From JAFEDN01 sp963712715 (lineage in GTDB: Bacteria > Pseudomonadota > Gammaproteobacteria > Coxiellales > Coxiellaceae), in the NCBI GenBank assembly GCA_963712715.1, contig CAVQJI010000016.1, forward strand, positions 186,001-250,000: a DNA stretch of 64,000 nt, given 5' to 3'. Of the stretch, positions 53,498 through 63,517 are shown one piece after another. Position 1 is the first letter of the stretch; the number at the start of each line of letters is the position of its first letter. The notes under the pieces are model-generated. The model had not been told where the DNA came from, searched no databases, and was given only the letters and a program-made list of their open reading frames with translations. The position numbers were made by a program, and so were the translations under genes.

Positions 53498-56400
53498 ATG
53501 CGAACATCATCTTTGGTATTGGACCATTACTTTAATAATGAGGTCAATAAAATCTGCAATAAACATAAATCTGAAGAGAAAATACAGAAAAAATTAGCTG
53601 AATTTTCTAAACAATGCCAAAAAAAATCCATTAACCTGCATAAACAAGGCAAGCCCACTGAAGCATTATTTCAGTTACGATGCAGTTTGGGAGCAGATAT
53701 TCTTAAAGACCATAATCAACGCCAAACCTATTTGAATAATCAAACCGGATCAATGCTCACTGACATTTTAGGGAAAAATTACGCCACATTTGATACTAAG
53801 CACGTCAACAAAAGAGACGTCCGTGACTATGTCAATACGTCAAAATTATTAATCGGGCAAGCCATGGAACTCACTCAATTGGAGTTACAGCGGGAAATTT
53901 TTGGCCGAACCGAAAGAACGTCTTTAGCCAATTCATGCATGGGTATGGCTCATTCTTATTTGCAAAAAGCTCAACGTGATTATGAAGCAGGCAGTATTAG
54001 AAACGATCAAAATCTCTCTATTTCTAATTATCTACAAAGTTGTAATAATTCTTACGACTTACTTAAACGAATATTACATATAGATTCTTCAGAATTCACT
54101 CCAACCGTCGCTTCACCCGTACAGCAGCCTGAAACAACCCTCCCTGAATCAGGCATACCACCCAGACTCGGAATTATTTTGCGTCATTTCCCATCATCAA
54201 CTCCACAAACTGCTTCTTTACGTCCTGCTCCAATGAATGCCTCATTTAAACATGCTGATGATAGCCCCTCTATAAACGAATATACGGAATTTGAATTAGC
54301 AACCGCTTGTGAAGATTTTCTAAATAAACTGAATGAAATCGCCAGATTAAATGAGTCACAAATTCGGGGAGAATCACCTACATCTATGGAAAAAGAAAAT
54401 CAGTTCAAAGCGGTTAAAACCATCCTACAGAAATTAAAAAAGGCTTTACAGGATGTCGCCGCTCGAAAAAAGCAACTGGATTCACCTTTTGGTTATGTGG
54501 ATTTATACTATCTCACCTGGATTGAATGGATATTGTTCCAACAACCCTCCATTATTTACAAGGAAAAGGACGCTATAACCCATGAAGCTAATAAAAAATT
54601 ATACGGCAAATACATAACTCATTTCCAAAAATTTGATCTGTACAGAAAAAAAGAAAACATTTCACAATTAGCCTGGATAAACAAAAAACGTGATAAAAAT
54701 ACAATCATTTCTCATCATGAATATGCGCTTTTAAGTTGGGAAGTCTACAGGATTTATAAAGAGGACAATCCTGATAATAGATTAAAACTTAGACGAGAAA
54801 CACTGGTATTGCCTCAAAATCTGGGATGGAGAACCCTGGCTAAATCAAGCAGGTTATTAGATTTTAAAGATGATGCTATTCATTACTTTGGGATTGCTTA
54901 TTTCAAACCTTCAGCCAATGCCATAGTTATCGCTCATAAAGGAACCAGTAAACCTAAAGATTTAGTCGCTGATGCCTACTATGCTTTCTTAAAGCAAGCC
55001 TATCTGCATTTTCCAGCGGCGCTTGCTTTTACCTATCAGATTATTCAGAACCTCACTTATCTGAGTAAAAATCTTCATCGACCCGATGATGAACTTGAAA
55101 AACTCCTAAAAGATAGCTTCCGCATAAAAGAAGATTATCCCGGCACTAAAGAATGTAGAAACATGTTGAACCAAATTGTTAACCAGGGCTTGTCTGTTAC
55201 CCATACCGGTCATTCATTAGGGGCGCTACTGGCCGAGTTTACCGCAGCTAATTTTAAAACAGTCGCAGTCACCTTTGATAGCCCCGGATCAAAAGAATTT
55301 TTGAGTCAATTGGCATATATTAAAGGAGAAGAGATTGATGATTACCAACCCTTAATTACAACTTATTGCGCAGAACCTAATTTCATCAACACTACGGATA
55401 AGCATGTCGGGACTGTATTGCGAATTTATCCCATAAAACTTTCAGGCTCTGGTTTTACTCCACCTGGGGAACGTATGTTACAAACCGAAAATTCTTTTAA
55501 AAGACACTTATTTTTCAACATTGCTGGAACTGTGATTGTTCAAGCTATGAAAACGTTATGTCAACTTAGTCATGAAAAGATAGCTCACTTTATGAAATCC
55601 TATCGTATCCCGGCTAAAACTTTTTTAGACGCCGTAGTTATGAATTTCATTGAAAATAATTTATCTAAAAAACAAGCGTCTCCAATAAAATCCCTGACCG
55701 TTTTTTTGATTTCCTGGATATTATCTTATATGTCAGAACTTATGACAAAAAATCTGTTGGGTACGGAATTCACCTGGCCAATGGAATTGATCCTAAAGTG
55801 TATTTTTGTCTCAGCGCCATTTTTGGTTTTTCTTAAATCAATACCATACTTACTGACATCATTCTTAAGCTATTGTACTCAAAAAATAAATAATCCTGGA
55901 TTCAAGAAAATGACAGAATTTCTATCTAAAAAAATACAAGAAATACAAGAAACTGAGGTACACATTTTAGATAGGTTTTCTGTATTTATCTCAAGTTTCT
56001 TAACGATTATTTATGGCCTCGCTTATGTCACGCTTAGGCTGATTGAGAATTCTAGCAGCTTAAACAGTTATTTCAAATCTCAGTATTGCAATTTAATATC
56101 AACTTCCATTGCCAGCGCTCTAGGTTATACCGCAGGAAGAAATTTAACCGAGTTAGCCGCGGAGTTAAAAAATAATACTGAGTACTTGCTTATTAATAGT
56201 CATTCCATGAAACGAATCCTGGAAATTTTAGAATTTGGATCTTTAACCCAAAGTCCAATATTAATGGGCCGTGTCAAAAGCTGGCCATCTGGTGGTGTAC
56301 CCATTTCTCATTTAAGGACACTTTCTATCCCCCAAATTTTATATGATTATAATAAAGGGAAAGAAATCGCCGAAACCAAATCGAATGTCCATGATTTGGA

Positions 56401-56800
56401 TGAATTATCTCAGAATGATCCAAAGAATTTTATAACCAGATTTTTAACCTATGCGACACATATTCGCCTGGCTATCCATTACGAAGTAACCCCCATTTCA
56501 GTGGAAGAATTTTTTTGTTTTGATGTGACGAATAGCAAAACCACTTTATCTAAAATTAATCTTGATAGTAGCCTTAATATTTATAAATCTCAGCGCAACA
56601 TTAAAAATATCGAACAAAAAAATATTTCTTTACAACCTATTAGCACTAACGCCAGCATTTTGTTTAATATGCCTCAACCCACCCCTCGTCCAGACAATCT
56701 GATCCTAATCAATAAAGATGACAGGGTGAGCGGCGAAGAATTACGCACCGATATAGAAAGATGGCGTAGAACTGATCATGGAATTCGCTCCAGGCTTTAA
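53498..56800 (+). CDS. Giant lipase-class-3-domain protein
   Basis: 1100 residues with strong Shine-Dalgarno AAGGAG. The N-terminal 400 residues are helical with low-complexity Pro/Thr-rich linkers. The alpha/beta-hydrolase part (about 405-640) contains AIVIAHKGTSKPKDLVADAY, the RGT-like oxyanion segment of class 3 lipases, and VTHTGHSLGALLAEFTAANF with nucleophile Ser573. Candidate Asp/His follow (FDSPGSKEF; later TDKHVGTV). Beyond 700 there are three or four hydrophobic segments (about 735-760, 765-790, 825-850). The layout of soluble hydrolase plus membrane-binding tail suits a secreted phospholipase. AT-rich compared with core genes. Confidence 0.7.
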   Translation: MRTSSLVLDHYFNNEVNKICNKHKSEEKIQKKLAEFSKQCQKKSINLHKQGKPTEALFQLRCSLGADILKDHNQRQTYLNNQTGSMLTDILGKNYATFDTKHVNKRDVRDYVNTSKLLIGQAMELTQLELQREIFGRTERTSLANSCMGMAHSYLQKAQRDYEAGSIRNDQNLSISNYLQSCNNSYDLLKRILHIDSSEFTPTVASPVQQPETTLPESGIPPRLGIILRHFPSSTPQTASLRPAPMNASFKHADDSPSINEYTEFELATACEDFLNKLNEIARLNESQIRGESPTSMEKENQFKAVKTILQKLKKALQDVAARKKQLDSPFGYVDLYYLTWIEWILFQQPSIIYKEKDAITHEANKKLYGKYITHFQKFDLYRKKENISQLAWINKKRDKNTIISHHEYALLSWEVYRIYKEDNPDNRLKLRRETLVLPQNLGWRTLAKSSRLLDFKDDAIHYFGIAYFKPSANAIVIAHKGTSKPKDLVADAYYAFLKQAYLHFPAALAFTYQIIQNLTYLSKNLHRPDDELEKLLKDSFRIKEDYPGTKECRNMLNQIVNQGLSVTHTGHSLGALLAEFTAANFKTVAVTFDSPGSKEFLSQLAYIKGEEIDDYQPLITTYCAEPNFINTTDKHVGTVLRIYPIKLSGSGFTPPGERMLQTENSFKRHLFFNIAGTVIVQAMKTLCQLSHEKIAHFMKSYRIPAKTFLDAVVMNFIENNLSKKQASPIKSLTVFLISWILSYMSELMTKNLLGTEFTWPMELILKCIFVSAPFLVFLKSIPYLLTSFLSYCTQKINNPGFKKMTEFLSKKIQEIQETEVHILDRFSVFISSFLTIIYGLAYVTLRLIENSSSLNSYFKSQYCNLISTSIASALGYTAGRNLTELAAELKNNTEYLLINSHSMKRILEILEFGSLTQSPILMGRVKSWPSGGVPISHLRTLSIPQILYDYNKGKEIAETKSNVHDLDELSQNDPKNFITRFLTYATHIRLAIHYEVTPISVEEFFCFDVTNSKTTLSKINLDSSLNIYKSQRNIKNIEQKNISLQPISTNASILFNMPQPTPRPDNLILINKDDRVSGEELRTDIERWRRTDHGIRSRL

Positions 56801-57049
56801 AATGTCAGATTTAAGCGTGGTTGGATCCCGAGGACACAACCAAAAATGTTGCTTTATCATCAGGCTTTTGATAGAGTATTGTCCTCAACCATTAGATTTT
56901 ACTCTAGTGACAGGTCTATAACTAAATTGGGAAATCAGCGATGGATGCGCCAATATGTTTAACTTCTCCATATTAAAACCCAAACGAACAACAGACATTC
57001 GCTTATCCACTAATCCTTTCTGTAGAATAAGCTTGTTGGATAAATAGAA

Positions 57050-57565
57050 ATGAAATTAACTTTTGATACCAATACCAATGAGGAAACGAAAGGATCAATT
57101 AACGAATTTAACCAAAGAATTAATGAAGCCTTTGAATTATGTTTAAGTGAGTCAAAAGATATAACTTTTGAAACTCGAATAAAAACCTTAAGTAGCGCTC
57201 TTCGAAATTTTTTATCATTTTCATCAGAAAAAAGTGTCTCAGAAGGACTCATAGTTTGGAGACAACAAGAAAAACATAAAAATGAAATGATTGGTGTTTT
57301 GATGGAAACTAAAAAAGTTGCCAAGGCAATTAATAAAAATTTTGAAGAAACTCTTAAGCTGGAAGAAATGACAAATATAAATAGAATCATTGGTATCTGT
57401 GATCACACTATTTTAAAAATAAGAGCAGATATCGATTCAAAACCACCAGAATATAAATTGGAATTACCTCAACCCAAACCTGCGGATGCAAGACCATTAT
57501 CAACATCTACAGAAGGAGGAGAAAATTGTTGTGTAAGAATTTGTCGTTGCTTGGGATTACTATAA
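57050..57565 (+). CDS. Hypothetical protein with C-terminal cysteine cluster
   Basis: 171 residues starting MKLTFDTNTNEETKGSINEF, wholly helical and charged up to about 140, then a Pro-rich linker. It ends GGENCCVRICRCLGLL: five Cys in the last 12 residues with hydrophobic neighbours. That resembles palmitoylated tails of host-targeted proteins, though it is not a strict CaaX box. It is followed 13 nt later by the next gene on the same strand. No family recognised. Confidence 0.55.
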   Translation: MKLTFDTNTNEETKGSINEFNQRINEAFELCLSESKDITFETRIKTLSSALRNFLSFSSEKSVSEGLIVWRQQEKHKNEMIGVLMETKKVAKAINKNFEETLKLEEMTNINRIIGICDHTILKIRADIDSKPPEYKLELPQPKPADARPLSTSTEGGENCCVRICRCLGLL

Positions 57566-57578
57566 TAAGGACCTTCAT

Positions 57579-58568
57579 ATGAAATTTGATACTACTTCTT
57601 ATGTTTTTTTTCCGGCACCCAATAAACAATATAGTGAGAAAAGTCATCCTGAGGATAAAAATTTTGATTATTCAAAAGCTATCGATTCGGAACTATCTCA
57701 ATTTTTTTTATTTATTGAAAAATTAGAAGACCCTTCTGCCTTACAATCCCAAAAAACTAAAATTGCATACATGTTAAATAGAATTGATGCTTTGTTACTC
57801 CTTAAAATTCAAAATGATTTTTTAAATGATCCTTATAGCTTGGCTTCAACTGAAAGTATGTCATTTATTATTCCTAAATCGATTTTTTTAAAAAAATGTA
57901 AAGAAACTCTTAATATTGAACGAGACTCTAAAGATTTTGCTCATCAAGTGGTTGATGATGTGTATTCTAAAATATTAGTGATTTTACCCAGTATGTTAGA
58001 ACATAAAACAGTTAATGAGATTCAAAGGGAGGCTATGCCTAGAAGTCCTAGTTTAATTCGTCTCTTCACGGCATCAAGGAATATTACAAAAAAAATTATA
58101 GAAAAAATAGAAGGATATAAATCAAATTTGCTGACAGGATTATTGGGAGCTTTTAGCTCGGACTTACCAAAAATCAGAGAAATTTCAACTCATATTAAAA
58201 AAACTTATTTATTAGAAGAACATCGGGAACATCATTTTCAAAGAATCTTCGATAGTATTATTTATCGAAAACAAATGGACAAATATTTATACCAGAAAAT
58301 GCAACAAGAGCAAACTAAAAAGACTCAGGAGTTCGAAGAATATTGTTGTGATGCTTTGAAAATTTTAGAAGGGGAAGCATTCACTTTTAATCAAGATTCT
58401 GAAAAACAATTAACTACAGAATTGAAACCGATTGAGCATAAAATATTAAAAAAATTAATTAGTGAAGACATAGCAAGACAAACACCAACTGATTTAGATA
58501 CATTGTTATCATCTTTTGATGAAACAGATAGAATTTCTTCAACTAAAAAAAGTGCAACATCTACTTAA
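57579..58568 (+). CDS. Helical hypothetical protein preceding the AAA+ gene
   Basis: 329 residues starting MKFDTTSYVFFPAPNKQYSE. All-helical, Lys/Glu-rich, very AT-rich codons, with HREHHFQRIFDSIIYRKQMD and a long coiled-coil C-terminus. No signal peptide or known motif. It lies between the Cys-tailed protein and the AAA+ ATPase, 22 nt upstream of the latter, so an operon is likely and it may be the partner or substrate of the ATPase. Confidence 0.55.
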   Translation: MKFDTTSYVFFPAPNKQYSEKSHPEDKNFDYSKAIDSELSQFFLFIEKLEDPSALQSQKTKIAYMLNRIDALLLLKIQNDFLNDPYSLASTESMSFIIPKSIFLKKCKETLNIERDSKDFAHQVVDDVYSKILVILPSMLEHKTVNEIQREAMPRSPSLIRLFTASRNITKKIIEKIEGYKSNLLTGLLGAFSSDLPKIREISTHIKKTYLLEEHREHHFQRIFDSIIYRKQMDKYLYQKMQQEQTKKTQEFEEYCCDALKILEGEAFTFNQDSEKQLTTELKPIEHKILKKLISEDIARQTPTDLDTLLSSFDETDRISSTKKSATST

Positions 58569-58590
58569 AGACTTTCAAAAAAGGTGTCCA

Positions 58591-60300
58591 ATGCGAAAAT
58601 CAATATCTTCTACAGATGAACAATTAAAAATAGCTTCCCTAGGTGAATTATTTGAATTTGAAGAAGAGAAACTGGAAATTAAGGAAATAACTTTAGAAAA
58701 TGAAATAAAAATTTTTCTAAAAAATTATTTATCTCAATTCGATTTAACTTTAAGAAATAGTCATAATACTGAAGAAAATATCACTCTTTTACATATCGGT
58801 GAATTACAAATCATTTTAAATGAAAAATCTTTTATCAATGTACTCAATAAATTTTTAAAACAGGAGAATGAACTTAATAAAATTGCCATGTTATCCACTT
58901 TACTGGATATCATTGGATTTGAAAAACTGACCAGGGTAATCATCGTTCTTGGTGAAAAAAATGAAAAGGTGGTTTATTCTTTTTATAAGACAATTGCGTA
59001 TTTAAAAAATGAAAGAATAATATTATCTGAAAAACATCAACAACTGATGGTTTACGTAAAACAAACTATCCTATTTGATAAGTTTAAAACTTATGCAGCA
59101 GAAGAATTAAAGCTTCCTCTTGCGGAGGAAAAAAAACCCATCCAAAAACTTAAAAAGGCACTGTATTCCGAAATCATTGGACAAAAACATGCTATAGATA
59201 AACTGTGTAACATACTTTCAGTCAGAAAAGGAAATGATCATCCATCAACAGAAATAAAACCATTATCATTTTTATTTGTAGGACCGACTGGCATTGGCAA
59301 AACCCAATTAGCTAAAGAACTTTCTAAAGCAGTTTATGATAATACAATGATCACTTTATCGATGGAAAACTACCAGCAGGAACATGAAGCAAGTGTTTTA
59401 CGTGGAGCACCCCCAGGTTTTGTAGGTTCAGATAAAGTCCCGCTGTTAGCGGTTCATTGCGAAAAAAATTTGACCGGAGAGAAAACTCACGACGATTATA
59501 AAATTCTCAAGCCCTGCGTATGGCTGTTAGATGAGTTTGAAAAGGCACATAAAAGTATTAAAGAAGCATTTTTGGGAATTTTAGATGAGGGAAAATTTTC
59601 CTATAAAAATTCAACTACAGAAGGTCGATATTGCTTTAAAAATTGTGTTTTTATTGCTACTTCAAATTGGTTAGCCCTGGAAATTATTCAAATGTATAAT
59701 TTAAAAATGTCAGCCGATGAAATTGAGACCGGTTTTCTCCGGCTCAATGAAAGTCGTCAATTATTACCTAAAAGTTTTGCTCCAGAGCTGTTAGGTCGTT
59801 TTAATATCATTCCATTTTTCCCATTGAATAAGTCAGAACATTTTCAGATGGTTGAGGTTTGTTTGAATGGTGAATTCAAGGAAATTAAAGAAAAATTCAA
59901 ATTAAAAGCAATCGGTTTTGAAGACGCCAAAGCAGAAGCAAATATTAAAAATTTAATCAATGAACATTTTTATTTAACTTCTCACGGAGTCAATCTTCGA
60001 ACTCTAAAATCAAAAATTAAAGAAGGAATAAACGGTTTTTTATCCTCTTCCGAAGTTTCGCTGGATAATTCAGAAATTAAAATATGTACTCATAATAATA
60101 ACCAGAAACTGGTTGCCGAAATTTGGAAATACAGTACTTTACTTTTGGAGGAGATCCCTGTCACTACTATTCATTTATCTGCAAGTTTGATTGGCAGCCA
60201 TAAAACTTTATTAACCTCATCATTGTCTCAAACATTGGCTGGACAAATGCCTCGAAACATATTGATTGATGAATCTGAAATTAAAAAGCTGGAATTTTAA
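58591..60300 (+). CDS. ClpB/ClpA-like AAA+ ATPase with single ATPase module
   Basis: 569 residues from the ATG at 58591, which follows AAGGTG; an in-frame start at 58516 would lie inside the previous gene. Residues 1-195 are helical with no Clp N-domain. The AAA_2 module has EIIGQKHAIDKLCNIL, Walker A GPTGIGKTQLAKEL (231-244), a pore-loop-like MENYQQEHEASVLRGAPPGF, Walker B VWLLDEFEKAH (310-320), sensor 1 TSNW, and an arginine-finger region LLGRFNIIPFFPLN. The C-terminal ClpB-type D2 small domain is degenerate. There is no second ATPase ring or ClpP-binding loop that I can identify. It may remodel proteins encoded beside it. Confidence 0.8.
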   Translation: MRKSISSTDEQLKIASLGELFEFEEEKLEIKEITLENEIKIFLKNYLSQFDLTLRNSHNTEENITLLHIGELQIILNEKSFINVLNKFLKQENELNKIAMLSTLLDIIGFEKLTRVIIVLGEKNEKVVYSFYKTIAYLKNERIILSEKHQQLMVYVKQTILFDKFKTYAAEELKLPLAEEKKPIQKLKKALYSEIIGQKHAIDKLCNILSVRKGNDHPSTEIKPLSFLFVGPTGIGKTQLAKELSKAVYDNTMITLSMENYQQEHEASVLRGAPPGFVGSDKVPLLAVHCEKNLTGEKTHDDYKILKPCVWLLDEFEKAHKSIKEAFLGILDEGKFSYKNSTTEGRYCFKNCVFIATSNWLALEIIQMYNLKMSADEIETGFLRLNESRQLLPKSFAPELLGRFNIIPFFPLNKSEHFQMVEVCLNGEFKEIKEKFKLKAIGFEDAKAEANIKNLINEHFYLTSHGVNLRTLKSKIKEGINGFLSSSEVSLDNSEIKICTHNNNQKLVAEIWKYSTLLLEEIPVTTIHLSASLIGSHKTLLTSSLSQTLAGQMPRNILIDESEIKKLEF

Positions 60301-60303
60301 TCC

Positions 60304-62631
60304 TTAACCCGGGTTAATTAAATTCGAATGTGCAGCCATTGTAGATTTCGGCGATAGAGTTGATGACGGTGGATTCCAAAAAAATCGTCTCTCGGGTTGG
60401 GGTTGATAGGTACTATCAAGTCTCTGACATACACGGTCGATTTGAGCATTACCTTCTTCCCGAATAAATGCTTTGGTAATTTTATCCAGTTTTTTCACGG
60501 TTATTTCTGATACATCATCCAGGTCTATCTCATGGGGCAGTGGAACCTGTATTTTTTTCCATCCTAATTTTGCAATTTTTTGTTCAATACCTCGAGAATG
60601 ATGAAATAGCAACGTATTAAAAAGACCCAAAATCCAATACAGCCCAGGTAAATTATAATCCAAGTCACTTGGTTGATAGAACTCTCCTGTCCCAATAGGA
60701 AATAATTCGCATTGTTTATCGAGTGACTGTAAATACATATATGCTTCCAGAGAGGGATCATTGGTGTGTATTCCAGCATCGATATATTGCTTTCCTTTGA
60801 AGGCAATATATCCTTTAGAAGCCGCATTTGAAATGATACGTTTGATGACTTTTTCTGGTGCAGAAACCAGTTGAGGATTAACAGATTTAGCCAAATCGAT
60901 TTCCCCTCTATCAATATTTTCAACAACCAAAGGCGTATTATCTGCTTTCATCACTACTTTCCTGTTATCGATAAAATAAACTTCGCCTTTATTGGTTAAA
61001 ATAACGGCTCTGTCATTATTAATCTGAGAACATTTCCGCAAATCAAATGCTGAGACTATATAAACTTTTTCTGGTTGGCCCATTATTTGTGGCGGAAAAT
61101 AACCAGGCGCGGCAGAAGTGGCCCTTGCCACTTCGCGGATTTTAATATTAGCAATCAGCGGATCCTGCTCCAAAGTACAAAAAAAATCCAGAACATCGTC
61201 GGTAACATTATGGGAAGTCACGAAAACAGGCTTAACCATTTGTTGCAAGGTGGTATTGCCAAAATACTCCAAAAGTAATTTTTCCAATTTTTCCGGATCA
61301 TACCTGGGTCCTCCTATTAACATTGAATTCTGATGGATTTCAGGCCTAAAAGTGGTCAGAAGTGTAAATAATCCGGCCGTCATCATGTAATTTAAAGACA
61401 ATTCTAATTTTGGATAGGTATTCTCTGGAAAGGTATTATCTGGAAAATTTTTTCTTTCGAAGTAATCGTAAATCCATTTGAAGTAATCGTAAATATTTCT
61501 CTCGAATGGAGATTTAATAAATATAGTGCTGAACAAACAAATAAGCGTACCCGTTAGAATATGTTTAGCAAACTCTTTGCCTAATTCTTTTCCTCCCGGA
61601 AATGATGAAAAAGACGGTATGTGTAAATACTCCAAAACGGGATTGCGACCCAGCGCTAAATATACAAGGGCAAATGGAGACAATAGCACTGACATGACCC
61701 CAGAACCAATAAAAACTCCCGGGACAGGATTTAAATACATACCTCCGGCAATTCCCAGCGTCGCAATAACTGTTTTAACATTTTGAAAGGATACTTTTCC
61801 AAAAGTTACAAAAGGCACTATATCTTTTTCTAAAGGCGTATTATCAAAACTTCTAAATAATCGTACCAGGACAGGAAATGCCAGTATATTAAATGTGTGA
61901 ATTGCAGCCGATTCAATATTTGCTTTTAAGTATGAATTTGGAAAGATTTCGTTGCCTCTTTTTTCGTAGATATAAAGTAAGTCTTTAATCTGATATTGGG
62001 GATAATCTCTGTAAAGACCCGGATCCCGTAACGTACTAATGATTTTTTCCCTATACAATGATAGATCCGGCGAAAACGCCAGAGTATCGAGATCATATCG
62101 CATTTCACCCTTATCATCGATTGTATTTTGTATATTTCCTTTCTGATCAATAACATTTTTATCCTTTAAAAAATGATACAACTCGATAGATTTCTTTTGG
62201 GATATTTGTGGAATCTTTTGATAAAAAGTTTTTTCCTCAAGGTAAGGTTGTTTTTTATTTAATCCTAATGCGATAATGCCACCGGTTGATGTGCCTGCAA
62301 AAAAGTCAAATAATTGATAGATTTTTTTGTTATCACCCAATCGATATTCTATTTCCCTTAAAATTATGAGAGTGATAAACCCCCGAATACCTCCTCCATC
62401 CAGAGATAATACTTTATCTTTATACTTACTGGATGCAGAATTATTGGTTTCTTCCACAGATGAATTACCGATTGTTGCTAAAGCTCCTAATAAAATTCCA
62501 AAATTACTGATATAAGGATATCGTGATGATTGGGATCGAGATTCATCGTGAAATCGGGATCGAATAGGTAAACTCAAAAAAGCAGGCCTATTGACCATCC
62601 TGGAAAAATTGACTTTAAAAAAAGTTCTCAT
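60304..62631 (-). CDS. Patatin-like phospholipase
   Basis: 775 residues. The catalytic core is KVLSLDGGGIRGFITLIILR (oxyanion hole DGGGIRG, 78-84), FFAGTSTGGIIALGL (nucleophile Ser115) and YIDAGIHTNDPSLEAY (Asp618 in a DAG form of the usual DGG/DGA). Two or three hydrophobic segments in a long insertion (about 240-330) would bind membranes. The N-terminus is basic with a hydrophobic part (ISNFGILLGALATIG). Members hydrolyse acyl chains of phospholipids and are frequent secreted toxins of intracellular bacteria. Its start overlaps the stop of the upstream membrane gene by 4 nt. The stop forms part of a 14-bp perfect palindrome (60304-60317) between convergent genes. Confidence 0.82.
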   Translation of the reverse strand: MRTFFKVNFSRMVNRPAFLSLPIRSRFHDESRSQSSRYPYISNFGILLGALATIGNSSVEETNNSASSKYKDKVLSLDGGGIRGFITLIILREIEYRLGDNKKIYQLFDFFAGTSTGGIIALGLNKKQPYLEEKTFYQKIPQISQKKSIELYHFLKDKNVIDQKGNIQNTIDDKGEMRYDLDTLAFSPDLSLYREKIISTLRDPGLYRDYPQYQIKDLLYIYEKRGNEIFPNSYLKANIESAAIHTFNILAFPVLVRLFRSFDNTPLEKDIVPFVTFGKVSFQNVKTVIATLGIAGGMYLNPVPGVFIGSGVMSVLLSPFALVYLALGRNPVLEYLHIPSFSSFPGGKELGKEFAKHILTGTLICLFSTIFIKSPFERNIYDYFKWIYDYFERKNFPDNTFPENTYPKLELSLNYMMTAGLFTLLTTFRPEIHQNSMLIGGPRYDPEKLEKLLLEYFGNTTLQQMVKPVFVTSHNVTDDVLDFFCTLEQDPLIANIKIREVARATSAAPGYFPPQIMGQPEKVYIVSAFDLRKCSQINNDRAVILTNKGEVYFIDNRKVVMKADNTPLVVENIDRGEIDLAKSVNPQLVSAPEKVIKRIISNAASKGYIAFKGKQYIDAGIHTNDPSLEAYMYLQSLDKQCELFPIGTGEFYQPSDLDYNLPGLYWILGLFNTLLFHHSRGIEQKIAKLGWKKIQVPLPHEIDLDDVSEITVKKLDKITKAFIREEGNAQIDRVCQRLDSTYQPQPERRFFWNPPSSTLSPKSTMAAHSNLINPG

Positions 62632-63404
62632 ATACGTCTTCCTGGAAACCGTCTTTCTGAATTAATCAACTGGTTTTTAGGAGATTCTATCTGTAATCTT
62701 CTTCGTGCTTCTTCAATAAATGAGAGTTTTGGTTTAATAGCATGATTAGGTAGCGCATAACCGACCACTCCATGGATGAGTTCGATTAAAATAGACCGTA
62801 AAAAAATATCTATTCCTACTCTTGTAAAATTATTATCGCTTTTTACACCCACATAATTTTGTATTTTAGGCGCTGCGAGTTTACTGATTCCAAAAATGGC
62901 CCCATACAATAAACCATATGTCAGTAAATGCCCATGAGATACAGGCCTTGCGCGACCTTCGGAATAGAAATTTTTAATGTGAAGGAGCCAATATGTTGCA
63001 GATTGAGCAATCGTATTTAAAACCGATTTAGCCTGTTGGGGAAAAGTTAACTCTAAATTCTTTTCCTCAATCTCCTCAACAGGCTCTGTTATCCTGGTGA
63101 TTGCAGTAGTCGCACCGACAACCAGTAAGGAAAACGTCCAGCTACATCTTTCCGAAGGTGGATAAAAGAGAAAATCCACCGATTTAAAAACCAATGTTTC
63201 CATTAGTAATCGCATGTACCATACCATTTTTAATTGTTTTGGAATTTTTTTTCCCAATTCAGTAGTTGTTAAAAAGAAACTATCTGTTACAGCATCAATT
63301 AATAATATCTGCATAGATTGACTGGTACCAAGCCACCTACATACAAAAAATATTGGTGTGCGAACACTAAATTCAAAGAAAGAATTCATGAGTAAATTTT
63401 TCAT
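62628..63404 (-). CDS. Hypothetical membrane protein coupled to the patatin gene
   Basis: 258 residues from the ATG at 63404 (MKNLLMNSFFEFSVRTPIFF), chosen because AGGAAA lies 8 nt before it; an upstream in-frame start would add 17 residues. Hydrophobic segments lie at about 8-25, 100-118, 170-190 and 205-225. No family recognised. The stop codon and the patatin start overlap (ATGA), so the two are translationally coupled and may act together, for example as a lipase with its membrane chaperone or anchor. Confidence 0.6.
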   Translation of the reverse strand: MKNLLMNSFFEFSVRTPIFFVCRWLGTSQSMQILLIDAVTDSFFLTTTELGKKIPKQLKMVWYMRLLMETLVFKSVDFLFYPPSERCSWTFSLLVVGATTAITRITEPVEEIEEKNLELTFPQQAKSVLNTIAQSATYWLLHIKNFYSEGRARPVSHGHLLTYGLLYGAIFGISKLAAPKIQNYVGVKSDNNFTRVGIDIFLRSILIELIHGVVGYALPNHAIKPKLSFIEEARRRLQIESPKNQLINSERRFPGRRI

Positions 63405-63517
63405 AGTTGATTTCCTCGAATTAATATTTCTGCAATTTGCATACAAAAAATCCATAAACCTGAACCATAAAGATGGCTCAGCTTATTGGGAACAAGCGTG
63501 AGAACCAACAAATAGAA

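Noticed and set aside
58591..60300. T6SS ClpV
   Set aside because: There is no second ATPase ring, no Clp N-domain and no T6SS gene in the window.
60304..62631. Patatin as a CBASS or other anti-phage effector
   Set aside because: No cyclase, sensor or ubiquitin-like partner lies nearby; the neighbours are a membrane protein and an AAA+ gene in the opposite direction, so defence is unsupported.
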